Below, piece after piece: positions 1 to 10,984 of a stretch of 64,000 nucleotides of DNA. Under the pieces are notes generated by a model that was given only the letters and a program-made list of their open reading frames with translations, ran no database searches and was not told where the DNA came from. Position numbers and translations under genes: made by a program. The stretch covers positions 8,410,501 to 8,474,500 of the forward strand of contig NW_026622875.1 of assembly GCF_023065955.2 (NCBI RefSeq). Direction: 5' to 3'. This DNA comes from Ursus arctos (Eukaryota; Chordata; Mammalia; Carnivora; Ursidae). Numbering within the stretch: the stretch's first letter is position 1; every line of letters begins with the position of its first letter.

Positions 1-420
1 ACTTTCAAAGGTCAAGGTCACTACAATGCCAATGTAGAGGGCTTCTCATGACAGTTTCCTTTTGGCCCATAACAAACTTTCTCACCCATGATCAGTTCCG
101 TACTCCCAACAGTCTCTTCGTTCCTTACAAGAACCTTTTAGTTTGCAGGATAAGTTAGTAATAAGTACTTCTGCCCCTCGGAGGTCACTTTTGGCTAGAT
201 GTGAAAGAAGATTTCTCTCTAAATCTCTTACCAGTTGACCGGCAAGACATACTCTGAACACAATAAGGATTTGTCTGTTTCCAAAGGAACACTAGCACCT
301 TTAGACGTGTCTACTTAAGCCTCATTTAAATCCTTAATCCAGATTTGAATTCTTGATGACAACTCAAAGGGTATATACCTTTGCCAACTTCTTCTGGAAG
401 AAAAATAAAGACAGAGACAC
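1..420. other. unique sequence, no gene seen
   Basis: I recognise no gene and no repeat here. The only notable motif is a nuclear-receptor type site at 7-20, listed separately. Composition is ordinary and slightly AT-rich. Confidence 0.5.
7..20 (+). promoter_or_regulatory. possible nuclear-receptor site (AGGTCA direct repeat, no spacer)
   Basis: Two AGGTCA half-sites lie head to tail with no spacer at 9-14 and 15-20. The second is preceded by TCA, giving the extended monomer TCAAGGTCA at 12-20 preferred by ERR and SF-1 type receptors. A spacer-less repeat is also the arrangement bound by NR6A1 (GCNF). Only the motif match is seen; occupancy is not shown. The motif is at the extreme edge of the window, so its context is cut off. 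Confidence 0.3.
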
Positions 421-429
421 CTATTTACA

Positions 430-640
430 TAAGCACTATGTTTCAGGTGCCTGGCTGGTTCAGGTATGTTAACTCACTTCACATCTTTCAAAAAACCCTA
501 TACGGTATGTGTTGGGGGGAAACTCAGGAAGAGGTGACTTCACACAGCTAGTAAGTGGTTGAGCCGTGGTTCAAACCCAAATACTTTGTCCCAGAGTCCA
601 CATCCTTAACCACTATGCTGTGCACCAACCTGCACGGCTT
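430..640 (-). repeat. MIR SINE fragment
   Basis: The stretch reads like the reverse complement of MIR: 'cacacagctagtaagtgg' near 543-560, then a 'ggttcaaaccc' segment and 'ccttaaccactatgctgtgc' at the end. MIR is an ancient tRNA-derived SINE shared by mammals. The copy is diverged and boundaries are approximate. Confidence 0.8.
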
Positions 641-1109
641 TATTAGAGTCCCGTTTTAACGAAATCTTTCTATATCCAAGCCTGGAATCACTGGCTTCCT
701 TATAAAGCATCCACATAATGAGATTTAACATCATCAGAGGTCTTTGGAGGTCAGCAGCGGATGCTTCTTATCAGCTGTGTGCCCCTGGGAACTAGGCCAG
801 AGGAGGCATGCCTATGCCCACACCTGAGCCCAGCCTGACCTCTGTGGCTGCAGGCTGGCCAGGTCCTGGGATCAACCCCAGGAACCCAGCAGCTTCACCA
901 CCACCCTGTTCAGCGTTGTACTCAGACAACGTGAGGCCACCAGCTTCTCCCTGCTTGGCCTTTGCTTCCTAGAAGCAGTAGCAGCTTGCTTTGGAAGATG
1001 CTTCAAATAATCCCCCAAGGTACCTGATAAGGTTCCTGACCTTTCTTCCTTGGCAGGGCGTGGTGAAAGGGGTCAAGGGTCCTGGTGTGAGACTGGCCTG
1101 CATGAGAAC

Positions 1110-1300
1110 CCTGGTGCTCCCGCTCAGTGCTGGGTGGCTCTGGGTAGAACTGCTTAACTCCATGAGCCTGAGTTCCCTCATCTGCAGTGGGCAGACAATG
1201 ATAACACTTCCCTGGCACGAATGTGCTGAGAATTAATGATGCACGTAAAGGACACGGGCACAGGGTAGGAGGTACTTGGTGGAATTTACTATTATCATTT
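1110..1300 (+). repeat. MIR SINE fragment
   Basis: The order of segments matches MIR in the forward direction: 'gagttccctcatctgcagtg' in the core, then a 'gcacgaatgtgctgagaatt' part, then a short tail with 'gggcacagggtaggaggtac'. The small open frames on both strands here are translations of the repeat. Confidence 0.75.
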
Positions 1301-1384
1301 CCTTAAAGGTAGAGCCTAATACCCAGTCAGAGTAGCTCACCCTGATGTCATGTCCTCGGTGGCTCTGTGCTTTTCCCCAAACTC

Positions 1385-1690
1385 TAGTGCCTCTCACTGC
1401 CTGTGTTATTCCTTGAGCAATGAAAACGCATCACTCAATGCTGGCACGTGTCATCTCTTGTGCCTGGCCTAACTCTCCAACTAGACTCCAGTCAGGTCTG
1501 GGACTGTCCTTTACGCCTTCTCATATCCCTAGTCTTAACCAAGGACCCAAAACAGTAGGTGCTCGGTAAATGACTGCTGATGACAGAGACTAACGGAGGT
1601 TACTTCACAAGGATTTATGGAGTATTTACTAAGTGTCAGGCAATGGGCCAGGCTCTGAGAAGAGCAAGGTGATTAAAACCCAGCCAAAGG
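1385..1690 (+). repeat. L2 LINE 3'-end fragments
   Basis: The segment 'gactccagtcaggtctggga' followed by 'aaaacagtaggtgctcggta' and 'aaatgactgctgatga' is the usual L2 3' terminus. A second short L2-like piece follows at 1615-1680 ('atttactaagtgtcaggcaa'). L2 is an inactive mammalian LINE, and no coding capacity is left. Confidence 0.65.
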
Positions 1691-2366
1691 AGCTCCTGCT
1701 CTGGCTAAAAGTTCCTGCTAAGGCCTAGAACAGGTAACACACCTTTCCAAGCATCCAGTTTCCAGGGAGTGACTTTCTCTGTTGAGGTGGTCTGGTTTAC
1801 TGTGTCTCAAACAAGAGGTAAAGTCAAGTCCACAGCCCAGAGCCTTTTCACTGTGGAGAGTACATATGATGGCATTTAGCCAAGGACCCTGGGGCCATTT
1901 GGGACGTCACAAGCTGTTTTTGCCACCTGCTCCATAAGACCAGCCCAGCAGCCCCTGCCCTCACTGGGGTTAAAGGATGGTGAGCACAGAACACAGCTCA
2001 TGCTCTCCTCACCACAAGGGGTCAGTGCAAGACCACACAGGCTAGAGAAGTTGGTGAGTGGTGGACTCCCTCCCAGGGACTCATTCCAGCCATGCAGTAT
2101 TTGAATGATTTGTTCTTGGGTGGGGTGGATGAAAAGGGAGAGAATGGGCTGGAAAAAATGAATCTATCTGTTGAACTCACAAGTTGCTACAGTCATGAAT
2201 TCAAACAATGTTTGACTATTTTTAGTGAAAAGAAATCAGGTAATTTGAGGGTTTTAGAAAACAAGCACTGTCTGAAAAACCAAATGATAAGTGAAGAAAT
2301 ACTGTGCATTAGCAAAAGCTTTACTCTTTCATTTGCAAAAACAAAATGACTTTTTTCCCTCCCCAG

Positions 2367-2510
2367 GAAAAGGAAGGCCTTCAGAAGTTAAAAGAAATGC
2401 AGTTTACTGACCAAGCCCCCCTCCACAACAGAAAAAAGAACCTTTCCTCTTATCTGGGTTCAGAACTGGCAAGCAACCTCAGTGTGGGCACTTCATAAAT
2501 ATTCAGTGAC
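2367..2510 (+). other. weak exon-like segment after a strong acceptor
   Basis: A pyrimidine tract ending in CAG lies at 2351-2366. It is followed by an open frame from base 2367 that begins EKEGLQKLKE and continues about 46 codons to a TAA. The frame is not shared with the 85-codon ORF just upstream (2092-2349). I recognise no protein family, and no donor or partner exon is evident. A chance acceptor in conserved noncoding DNA is the more likely reading. Confidence 0.15.
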
Positions 2511-3465
2511 GATGAAAATGTCGACAGTGCAAAGAAACCGTTTTGTTATTTCAAGAACCCTTCTGAAATGCCAATGATTGAAGCAGGATCTTGACTATCC
2601 TTTGCAAATCTTGAACAAGAAAAGCCCAGTTCAGCTGGTCACGTGGAACAAAACAGAGCAAGCACAGTGGATTAATCTCTCCCGGAGTCTGGGGTTGTGA
2701 CAATTTTCAAAGAGCAGAGCAAACTGAAGCAGCAGGTTGGATTGTAAATAACTACGCCCAAAACACCTCAAGCAATTGGGATTCAGTGTCTCCACCTTGT
2801 AGGGAAACAACCACCTCATTTTACTTTGCACTGGACACACAGGCTGCGCCTAGGGACAGAAACGGGTAAAGTTGGCACTGGGAGTGCCAGTTCATTCTAG
2901 TCAATCCTAACCCATCCCTATCATGATGCATCAGTTGAGCTGAGGGACATTCAGAGAGAACATGGTGAAACCAATGCATTGGTATGTTGCCCGGTCAAGG
3001 TCTGCTTGTTTTGGCCTGGGTACACCTGGCCTTGGCCAGTGTAATCTTGATAAACAGAAACCAATACACCTCAGTAACCACTGCCCAGACAGCCTGTGCT
3101 GGTGAAGCCGGGGTCTGGCTGAATTGTACAAGGATGGCTTGGAGACCTTCCATCAGAAAGCTGGGCTCTGTCTGCCCCCACAGAGACCTCTTTCTGGGGT
3201 TCTAAGAAGCACTCTCCATTTGTCAATGGTTGGTTGACTCAGGCCAGAGCAGGGGTGGGGCAGCCATGGCTTGGAGGTGGGCCTGGGCTATCTTAGGCCT
3301 GGAACAGAACAGCTCTCTTTCCTTACACCAGCCTCCCATCCCCCACCACCATGCTGCCCCTTCCCCCACAAGTAGCCTCACATTTTTCTCAGCAACAGAG
3401 AGGTGGTGAGGCGAGTGCCTCCTTCTCCCCGGTGGCTCCCCCAGTCCTCTGTGCTGGATCTAGTT

Positions 3466-3500
3466 TCACACACACATACACACAACACACACACCCCCTT
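3466..3500. repeat. imperfect CA microsatellite
   Basis: Short interrupted run of CA dinucleotides with 'catacacacaa' interruptions. Length may be polymorphic. Confidence 0.85.
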
Positions 3501-3934
3501 ACATGAGGACAGCTAAGAGCTGAAGCCCACATCAGGGCATCAACCCCCCAGTCAGCATAGTGATGCCTCAGCAGGCAGGGAGGCCCCAGGAAAGCCACTT
3601 CACTTGCCACAGCTTTAGCTCTCTGACCTTGGCCTCACATATAGGCCTCTATTTCTAGTGCCCACCCTCCCACTCCAGCCCCAACTACCACCTCTGACCT
3701 TATCAAAATCTGCCCTTCCATTTGTCCCTCAGATGTTGCCTGAACGTGTATACAAGCAAGACAGAGCTCTGCTGACAAGAGGCGGGCTGCGACTCTCTCC
3801 TCTCGAGTCCAAAGACCAGGGAAGGAAAAGCGCATCAACGGAGTTCTTGCTTTGTGCCAGAAGCTTTGGATGCATGATCTTTCTTCATCTGGCCCTCATA
3901 CCTTAGAGGAAGGCCTCATTATTACCTTAAGAGC

Positions 3935-4190
3935 CGGCGCAGTGTAGAGATCGAGAGCTGAGACGTTGCTGCCTAACTGCCTGAGTTCAAAGTCCAGGTG
4001 TACTGTTCGCTCTCTACGTGACCTTGGGCCGGTGATTTGACCTACATGCCACCTCACCAGGAAAATGAGAATCAGGTTATTGTGAGCATTAAATGAGTTA
4101 ACCTATGTATAAAGTACTAAGAGCGGCCCTACGGAAGTGTTAGTCACCATTACATAATATTATTACATAATATTAGCAACTATATGTTCA
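3935..4190 (+). repeat. MIR SINE, nearly full length
   Basis: A MIR head ('gtgtagagatcgagagctga') is followed by 'gagttcaaagtcc', 'tacgtgaccttgggccggtg' and 'attaaatgagttaacctatg', in consensus order. It is one of the longest MIR copies in the window. Confidence 0.85.
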
Positions 4191-4199
4191 AGATGAGAA

Positions 4200-4970
4200 A
4201 ACAGAGGCCACACAATCACATGCATTACATGCTGCTTCGCTTTAGCATTGTAAGGTGTCATCCCCTTCCAGGGACAGTTCCATTTGGCCAACAGCTAGAG
4301 CCTTAAAAGTGAGCGTAGGAGAAAAATTGGAGAACAGGAGCCACCTGAGTCTTGTTTGGGCTCCTGAAATTGTGCCCCGTGAGCTGAGGGTTACCAGTGA
4401 CTGGAAGTGCTCCGTTGCCTGTCTTTGGGCAGGAACGTCCTGACTGGTTGTGGTTCTGGAGAGGGCTGGCCCCAGCACCTGCTCCTTCCTCTCCTCAGAA
4501 GCAGGCTGAGACCCCGTGATTCTAACCCTCCTCCTCACCCCCACCCTCACCTCCATCCTAGAAACTGGGTAGTTTTTCCTGAAAAGATAGCAGATGTTCA
4601 ATTTAAACCCAACCCCACCTGCTCCAAAGCACATATTCTCTCCGTTCTTATCTCAGTCAGTTGCCCCACAGCTGCCCAGACATCTGTGGTAGACAGACAA
4701 ATGAGGTCACAGGGATTGACTGTCATGCCTTGACCTCCATGTGCAGGGGAGGGAGGAGACAGGAAATCGGAACAAAGGCCAAGGCTGGTGGCAGGCACAT
4801 GTATGTGTGACTAAGCCATCCAATCACTCGATTTATAAATCCAGTCCATGGGAAAATCCCATTCACTCACCTAACATGCTACAAGGGGCTCCCTTCAGCC
4901 CCAAAGCAGGAAAGTATCCAGAGCTGTGTCCGGTCAGGCAAACCACAGTCTCAATGGTGCAGCATTTTCT
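4200..4970. other. unique sequence, no gene seen
   Basis: No repeat recognised with confidence. A 130-codon minus-strand frame (4242-4634) and overlapping plus-strand frames exist, but they contradict each other and show no family motif, so they are treated as chance frames. Confidence 0.45.
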
Positions 4971-4974
4971 GGAG

Positions 4975-5165
4975 CTTATATCGTGCCTTGAACTGATACT
5001 CTCCTTGTTAGCTTTATGATCTTGGCTAAATATCTCTGAACCTCTCTGGACCTGGATTTTTAAAACAGGGCAAATAACCCCTACCTCCCAGGATTTTGCT
5101 AGGGTTAACTGCCATGACATATGCAAAAATGCCAGGGACTGGAGCATAGGAGATGGTTAGAAAAT
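4975..5165 (+). repeat. MIR SINE fragment
   Basis: Forward MIR core: 'ctttatgatcttggctaaat', 'aacctctctggacctggatt', then a 'ggattttgctagggttaact' segment and a short 3' tail. Diverged, boundaries approximate. Confidence 0.75.
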
Positions 5166-5169
5166 GTGA

Positions 5170-5985
5170 AATCTCCTAGATCGTGTAAGAAACCAGGTAT
5201 AATCTCACTTAGTTCCACCCCAGAGATAGAAGATCTGGAAGAAGGCTTCCCGCACACTTGCTCTAACGTTCCTGTCTCTAACTGGTAGAGAAGCAAGTCT
5301 GCTTGTCACTTCACGGCATTGGGGTGTCAGAGGCCCTTCTCAGGAAACCCAGTCTTAGAACCAGCAGTGCCTGTGATGGGTTGTCCACTGCCTTCCTGGG
5401 TCCCCCAGGCCTCTGTGATAAGCTGTCTACCTGCCCCTCCACTGTCAGGCCCTTCAAGCTTTTCAGTACTGTGCTCACTGGTTTCCTCAAAGCAGGATAA
5501 TATTTGGCACCAGTGGACAAAATTCTTGTCAGTTGTGCAGTGAATCCCTAGATGCTTACCTTCCTGCCTGCTTAGGAGGAGGAGGAGAGAGAGGACGTGG
5601 AGTAGGAGGGGAGGACACAGGGTGAAAGTTCCAGAAGTCCAGCAACCTTTCATCCCAGTCCCAAGGCCAGGAAGCTGAGTCTAAAAGGAAACTCCTCAGA
5701 GGCCTGGGAAAAGGCCAGTAAGGGAAGTACAGAGATACTGGAACGTGGAACGCTCTGAAGCAATCTGCCAGATGAGAAAGGAAAAGGAAAGTAGTTAACG
5801 AGGTCAAAGGGCATGAGTTTTCAGTCTACTATTCATCATGACTGGAGGGTGACTATTGACCAGATTATTTCTTCCACAGGTACGGAGGGAAAAGGCTTGT
5901 TACTTTTTTTGGCAGTGGGCTCCTCCCCACCATGCGGACTGTTCTCATCCTGCAGGGTTGGGGGAATTCAACTCCAAGCACTCGG
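5170..5985. other. unique sequence, no gene seen
   Basis: No repeat or gene recognised. Several overlapping frames of 62-108 codons on both strands occur here; none has a recognisable domain. Confidence 0.45.
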
Positions 5986-5989
5986 TGTG

Positions 5990-6155
5990 GCGAGAAGGTG
6001 AGGGGTCTGAAGCCAGAATACCTGGGTTCAAGCTGTTGCTCCCTTCGGACCCACACGTGACCCTGAGACCTCAAATTCCTCACATGAAAATAAAAGCAGT
6101 TGCCACCTCCGGGCTGTGGTGAGCAGGCTGTGAGAACATGTGTGAGGAGGCTTCT
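5990..6155 (+). repeat. MIR SINE fragment
   Basis: Forward MIR-like order: 'atacctgggttcaagctgtt', 'acacgtgaccctgagacctc', and a 'gggctgtggtgagcaggctg' segment. The core is degraded. Confidence 0.65.
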
Positions 6156-6159
6156 CATA

Positions 6160-6715
6160 AACCATGGAACACTGCAGTTATTGGTCACTTGTTATTTTTA
6201 ATACGTAGAACTCTAACTTCTCTCCAGGCCAACTAGCACTGTCCCATTATCAGCAAAGAGAAAGACAGTGATTTATCAAGGCCTTTTATAATCTTCGGGG
6301 ATTTAAAGGTTTTAAAGGCTGAAGAATAGCCAAGTGCTTTGCTTTCTCACCTGTTCCTCCCTCCAGTCCCCAGCATCTTTCGGAGAAGATGGGCCCTTTT
6401 GGGGAAAAGCCACCACCAGGCCCGAGGCAGGCCCCCCTGCAGGCTCAGAGCAGCAGCCAGCCTCTGGGGAGCTAGATGGGGAACAGGGAGCTCAGATGTG
6501 CCTCCCTCCTCCCATCTAGGGCTGCAGTATGCACTTCTCTCTTCGTGGGCCACTTCCTCCATTAAAATGGTATTTAAAGTTAAATTTTATGACTGACTTG
6601 ATATAAAAATGGATACAATCCAGGCTGGGTTCATTACTGCATATTCATCATGATTAATTTTTCTTATGATTTTAATAGATACTTACTGTAAAAGAAATGA
6701 AGTCTGAAGAGCACT
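6160..6715. other. unique sequence, no gene seen
   Basis: No gene or repeat recognised. It borders the CTCF-like site at 6720. Confidence 0.4.
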
Positions 6716-6719
6716 TTGG

Positions 6720-6734
6720 CCGCTAGGGGGCAGC
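6720..6734 (+). promoter_or_regulatory. strong CTCF-type motif
   Basis: The sequence ccgctagggggcagc closely follows the core CTCF consensus CCASYAGRKGGCRS, with the invariant AGGGGGCAG core intact. CTCF sites anchor chromatin loops, and their orientation matters. This one is on the plus strand, as is the similar site at 50054. Binding is inferred from the motif only. Confidence 0.6.
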
Positions 6735-7002
6735 ACGAGCTCACTAGATGGTTACGGGGCCTGGGGTGGAGGGGTGGCCTTGTAAATAGTGGGGAAAGAC
6801 AGGGCGACGACTCCCACCGCTGACTCACAAAGGGCTTTTGCTTCTCACAGCGTTTCCTCCGAGAGTGTTGTGTTAGCACCTCACAGCAGCCCCAGGAAGC
6901 AGGCGGGGGGGCGGGAGTTATTGCTCCACTTGGGACAGAGAAGGGAGGCTCACCCTGGGAGGCCCAGTGTGGCGCTGGGTCACAGGGTGGCAGAGGCGGG
7001 CC

Positions 7003-7033
7003 CAAACAGAATTTCCTGGCTCCTCCTGCCATG

Positions 7034-7072
<39 letters not shown>

Positions 7073-7099
7073 CAGAATTTCCTGGCTCCTCCTGCCATG

Positions 7100-7146
<47 letters not shown>

Positions 7147-7148
7147 TT
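7003..7148 (+). repeat. tandem duplication containing a TC microsatellite
   Basis: A 66-bp unit is present twice in tandem, starting at 7003 and 7069. Each copy has an identical unique part ('caaacagaatttcctggctc', then 'ctcctgccatgct') followed by a long TC run. The TC run is longer in the second copy, reaching about 7142. Identity of the unique parts implies a recent unequal exchange or slippage event. Confidence 0.95.
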
Positions 7149-7149
7149 C

Positions 7150-8535
7150 TCAGAGCCTTAGCCGGGCAGGATACTGAGCAGACAAGGGTAGGACTAGGTA
7201 GCCAAACTACACTTCATGTTGGTGGCTCAGCGCCGCCAAGCCTCCACGCCTCCCCACCCCCAACTCGCTGGGAAGCAGCAGCCCTCTTTCTGAATCCAGG
7301 CAGAGGGGGACCCTATATTCCAGACCCATGCCCTACCCCCAGGCTCCCTGGGGCCAAACGTGCCTTTGTTCACCGGCCCCTGCCGAACCACTGGCCAGCC
7401 AGGAGCGAGCCTCGTCGGTGGGAGAGCCGTTCACCCCGCTCCCTGAAGGGCTAGCAACATCAAAAGCATACTAAAGGCATTCACTGTGCAAGGCTGAAGG
7501 AAGAACTAAGCACTATAGGGGCTCCGAGTGCCTGGCAAAGGCACACAGCGAAGAAGGAAAGACCAAAAACAAAAGCAAACAGAGCACGGGCAGGAGATGA
7601 TGGGATCCTGGAGGCTGCTTTTCTACCTCCCCGGGGGAACACCCAGCATGCGCCCCGGTGGAGTGCGCAGCTAGGCTGAACAATAGGCCTTTCTCTCTCC
7701 AGCAGCTAAGCACACACCCAGGAGGCAGAAAGCCGGGCTGACACAGGCGGCTCTGGCTCTGCACTGGGGTCTGCACTGAACGGGAAGCTAGTTTACAACA
7801 CAGATAACTGGTGTTCGGTTTCCTTCTTTAGAGGTGAGGGCGGTGCCTAAGCCCATGTGATAAATAAAAGGTAGATTTCCTTGCTGAATGAGCAGAAGAG
7901 GACTGTTCACTTGTCCAGCGAGCACCGAACTGAAATGGATGTGCTGAAAGGCAACATCCTAGGGTGGTTTGTTGAGTTCCAGAGAGCACCTCTGTGGTTC
8001 ACAGGAGCACGGACGTTCTGGGAACAAGGAGTCCTTGGCAAAGGGTGGCCACGGCTGAGGCACGGAGACATGGCATTACGCAGAGGCCCTGGAGATGTGC
8101 AATGGGTAGGTGGGGGCCTGGCTGCTTCAGATGCTCCAAGGACAGAGGTGACTTCCATCCACTGAGCAGCGTCTGTCCTCAGGGTCACCAAATAGGCAGG
8201 AATCTCTCCCTGTTCATACAGAGTGACGCTAGTACTGGTCTGGTTAAGCAGGCCCAACTAAAGGAGGAATGGCAGGCTTGTCACATAGATGAAGTCATAG
8301 CTCAGTTGCTGGATCTCCACAGTCCAACCCCTGCCTTCCCAGGGACTGGTGGGTAGAGGTGACAGTCTGGCCTAGGTTGGGAAGAGAGGGACTGAGAAAC
8401 CTGCTCAAGAAAGGACAGGAGCCCTCAGCAGAGTGCCTGGGCGTTCATGAGGCTATGTATTCAGTATTTTCCTGGGAGGGAGCAGACATGGCACTGGGGG
8501 CCACGGGAAAAGACTTATCCAAAGAAGGCTCTGTT
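7150..8535. other. unique, moderately GC-rich sequence, no gene seen
   Basis: No repeat recognised. The 221-codon plus-strand frame 6789-7454 runs straight through the TC microsatellite, where it encodes a serine/leucine run, and is judged a chance frame. Other frames at 7881-8356 overlap each other and lack a family signature. Confidence 0.45.
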
Positions 8536-8539
8536 CAGG

Positions 8540-8765
8540 AACTCTGTGATAGAGGACAATGGACTTTCAGAACTGAAAAGGACTTTTAGGGTGGTCTACT
8601 CTGACGCCCTCGTATTGGCCCAGGAAGGGACTTTGGAGGAAACAGAATCCAACCCCAGTGTGGCTAAAAGGATGGTGTGACTTGCTGAATGCCCCACGGC
8701 TGCTCAGAGAACAGAAAGAAGAGCCCCAGTTTCCTGATATATGGCCCAGAGCTCTTGCTGAGAGA
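8540..8765 (-). repeat. old MIR-like or related SINE fragment
   Basis: The text follows the reverse-oriented pattern of MIR/MIR3-type SINEs: 'actgaaaaggacttttaggg', then 'gaatccaaccccagtgtggc', then 'gtgacttgctgaatgcccca' and a 'gagccccagtttcctgatat' end. Highly diverged, so the family name is uncertain. Confidence 0.45.
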
Positions 8766-8769
8766 TGAC

Positions 8770-9720
8770 ACTATCTTGAAAGTGGAAAGTAAAAGTGACC
8801 TAGAGGAGTCCCGGGGAGCTGGGTGTTTCTCTGAGACTCATGGGGCTGAGGATGCAAAGTGAACCTTAACTTTGAGGCCAGACTAGAGAGGGAAGTAGGC
8901 CACCAAAACACTGCAATTTATCAGAGTAGGTGGAAAAACAAGACACACAAACCAGCTCAAGCTCACATGATAAGGGAAGGTTGGTGGGAAGGACATCTGT
9001 GCCATGGTGTCTGAGGTTCCTTCCATCTCTAGGGTTCTGTTCTGAGGTCTGTTGCTCTTACAGCCTGAGGCTCCAAGGAGATAGGAAGGAGTCTGTGTGC
9101 TGACTTGAGAGGAGCAAGTGTGGGAGGGCTGTGACTCATGCCCCTGGAGCTTCCCTGGACTGCTCCAGCAGCTCTGAGTCAGCAGCCATGTCTGAGATTG
9201 GCACCATTGCTCAAGGCCACCTATGGTGACTCAGCAGAAAGGGATAGGACGATGAATTGCTCTTGCTGGGAGAGGCTGGGCAGCCAGAACCTCCCACCTG
9301 TGGCATCCATGTCCCTTCTCGGGGAGGAAAGCAGAAGGCTTGCCGTCCTCTGAGGCTCCCACAGCACAGGCTGTCAGAGCCTCCATGGCCCCGGGCAGGG
9401 CTGGGGGCCAGCAGTGTCACTAGAACAACATCAGTTTGTTTTCTTGAGGAAGGCAGCCAGTTTCCTTCAAATGCTTAGTATGCCAAAGAGAAAAGGAGCC
9501 TGAGGTTTAGATTTGGAAGACAATGTTGGGAGAACACCTAATTCTATAATTTCACAGATGAAGAAACTGAGGTATGAATATATTATGTGCTTGTTTGTTT
9601 GTTTAATTTTTTTTTTTTAGATTATGTACTTTCCCCTCAAGATTACTTAGAGCCTCTTCTCTCAAGGCCATTTTATGCTAACTGGTAGCTAAGGGTGAGA
9701 GGGCTCTCAAGAGATATACT
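8770..9720. other. unique sequence with a small MIR-like piece
   Basis: No gene recognised. A short piece at about 9535-9575 ('ttcacagatgaagaaactga') resembles the reverse strand of MIR. A TTTG/T-rich low-complexity patch lies at 9590-9620. Confidence 0.4.
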
Positions 9721-9731
9721 TGGGCCTATCC

Positions 9732-10202
9732 TGTGGCAGGCCGAATAACGCTCCCCACCCCCAAGATGTCCACCCACTAATTCCCAGAACCCATGAATAT
9801 ACTGCTTACAGAGCAAAGAGGACTATGCAGATGTGATTAAGGATCTTGAGGTCACAAGATTATTCTGGATTATCTAGGTGAGTCCAGTGTTGTCACAAGA
9901 GTCCCTATGAGTGAAAGTCAGGGGCAGGGGAGGCAAAGTCTGAGAGAGATTGGAATTCCCTCTGCTGCTGGATTTGAAGATGGGGAAGGGGATTCAATCC
10001 AAGGAGTGTAGACAGCCTCTAGAAGCTAGACAAGAGAACAGATTCCTCCCTAGAGCATCCAGAAGGAACACAGCCCTGCCGCCACCTTGACTTTAGTCCA
10101 GTGAAACCCATCTCTGACCTCCGGAACCAGAAGAGATTTGTGTCATTTGTAAGCCGTGAAGTTTATGGTGATTTGTTACCGCAGCAATAAGTAACGAATA
10201 CA
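9732..10202 (+). mobile_element. MLT1-type MaLR LTR, essentially complete
   Basis: The copy begins TGTGGCAGGCCGAATAA and ends with the typical 'agcaataagtaacgaataca', so both TG and CA termini are visible over about 471 bp. Internal landmarks are 'gcagatgtgattaaggatct', 'ggattatctaggtgagtcca' and 'gccgtgaagtttatggtgat'. These are non-autonomous ERVL-MaLR solo LTRs, long inactive. No internal retroviral region is attached. Confidence 0.9.
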
Positions 10203-10204
10203 CG

Positions 10205-10940
10205 TCTCCCTACCTTTCCATCCCACTGCTAGTTAGTGTGTGGCTTTAAAGAATAGGCTTGAAAACGAATTTGCCACCCCTTGATTTCTACTCAGTGAGA
10301 TATGAAAATAAATGATTTGGAGAATTACAGTATAAATACCACGTCCCTTTCATTCAATAATGAAAGCTGCAGATGCTTGATCAAGTTGGACTCAGTTGGA
10401 CATAAAAAATAAACAACTTAATATTTCTCTCATCACCACGCTTTTAGGTCCCTCTGTTGAATTATACTTCCACTTTCCTGGGTGCAATGCTGCGCATATT
10501 CTCAAGCTTCCCTGGTCACTTCCAGGTATTAATAAGCGTCTCATTTTTAGGTATGGGAAGTCCAGGCTGGTCTCACATCCAAGCTTCATCTCTGATCTAA
10601 GATACAGCTTTTCCCGCCCTAGCTGGGGCCGGAGAAAGAGTCTAAAGCCTGTGGAAGTGCAGCGGGTGTGCTGGGGAGAAAGGTGGTTAGCTTCCTGACT
10701 GGTTTCCCACTGGGATCTCCCATTCCTCCACCACTCACGTTGCCGGCCCCGGCCCCTTCGCGGTGGGGAGGAAGGGGCAGGAGGACTCTCCTGGCTTGGA
10801 GTGTGGCCGATACTCCTCAGGGAGCACTCTGGACATGTCCAACCACACGGCCCCCTGACGAAGCATCCCAATCACTGGCTGCCTCCAAACAGCTCTCCCC
10901 CAGCCCCCACTGACAGCACACTCCAGAAAGAACCCAGCTC
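10205..10940. other. unique sequence, no gene seen
   Basis: AT-rich to about 10400, then GC-rich to 10900. The opposing 159-codon (minus, 10392-10871) and 100-codon (plus, 10396-10698) frames have no recognisable domain. Confidence 0.45.
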
Positions 10941-10942
10941 TT

Positions 10943-10983
10943 CAGGAGCCCCTCACTCCATCTTCTGAGGTGGGGTCTCTTTC
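10943..10983 (+). repeat. dispersed 41-nt repeat, copy 1
   Basis: These 41 bases recur at 12457-12497 in the same orientation with only two differences, both in the middle ('tctgaggtg' here, 'tctgcagtg' there). Flanking sequence does not match. I cannot assign it to a repeat family. Confidence 0.9.
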
Positions 10984-10984
10984 G

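Larger units (their letters stand above)
1700..3930. other. mostly unique sequence, no certain gene
   Basis: I recognise no clear repeat over most of this 2.2 kb apart from a short CA-rich stretch. The part at about 2090-2600 is AT-rich, non-repetitive and contains a splice-acceptor-like site (separate entry). Open frames of 62-85 codons at 2092, 2984 and 3658 lack any recognisable family signature. Confidence 0.5.

Noticed and set aside
6789..7454. 221-codon plus-strand frame
   Set aside because: The middle is the TC microsatellite translated twice as serine/leucine; no conserved domain, no splice context, no support on either side.
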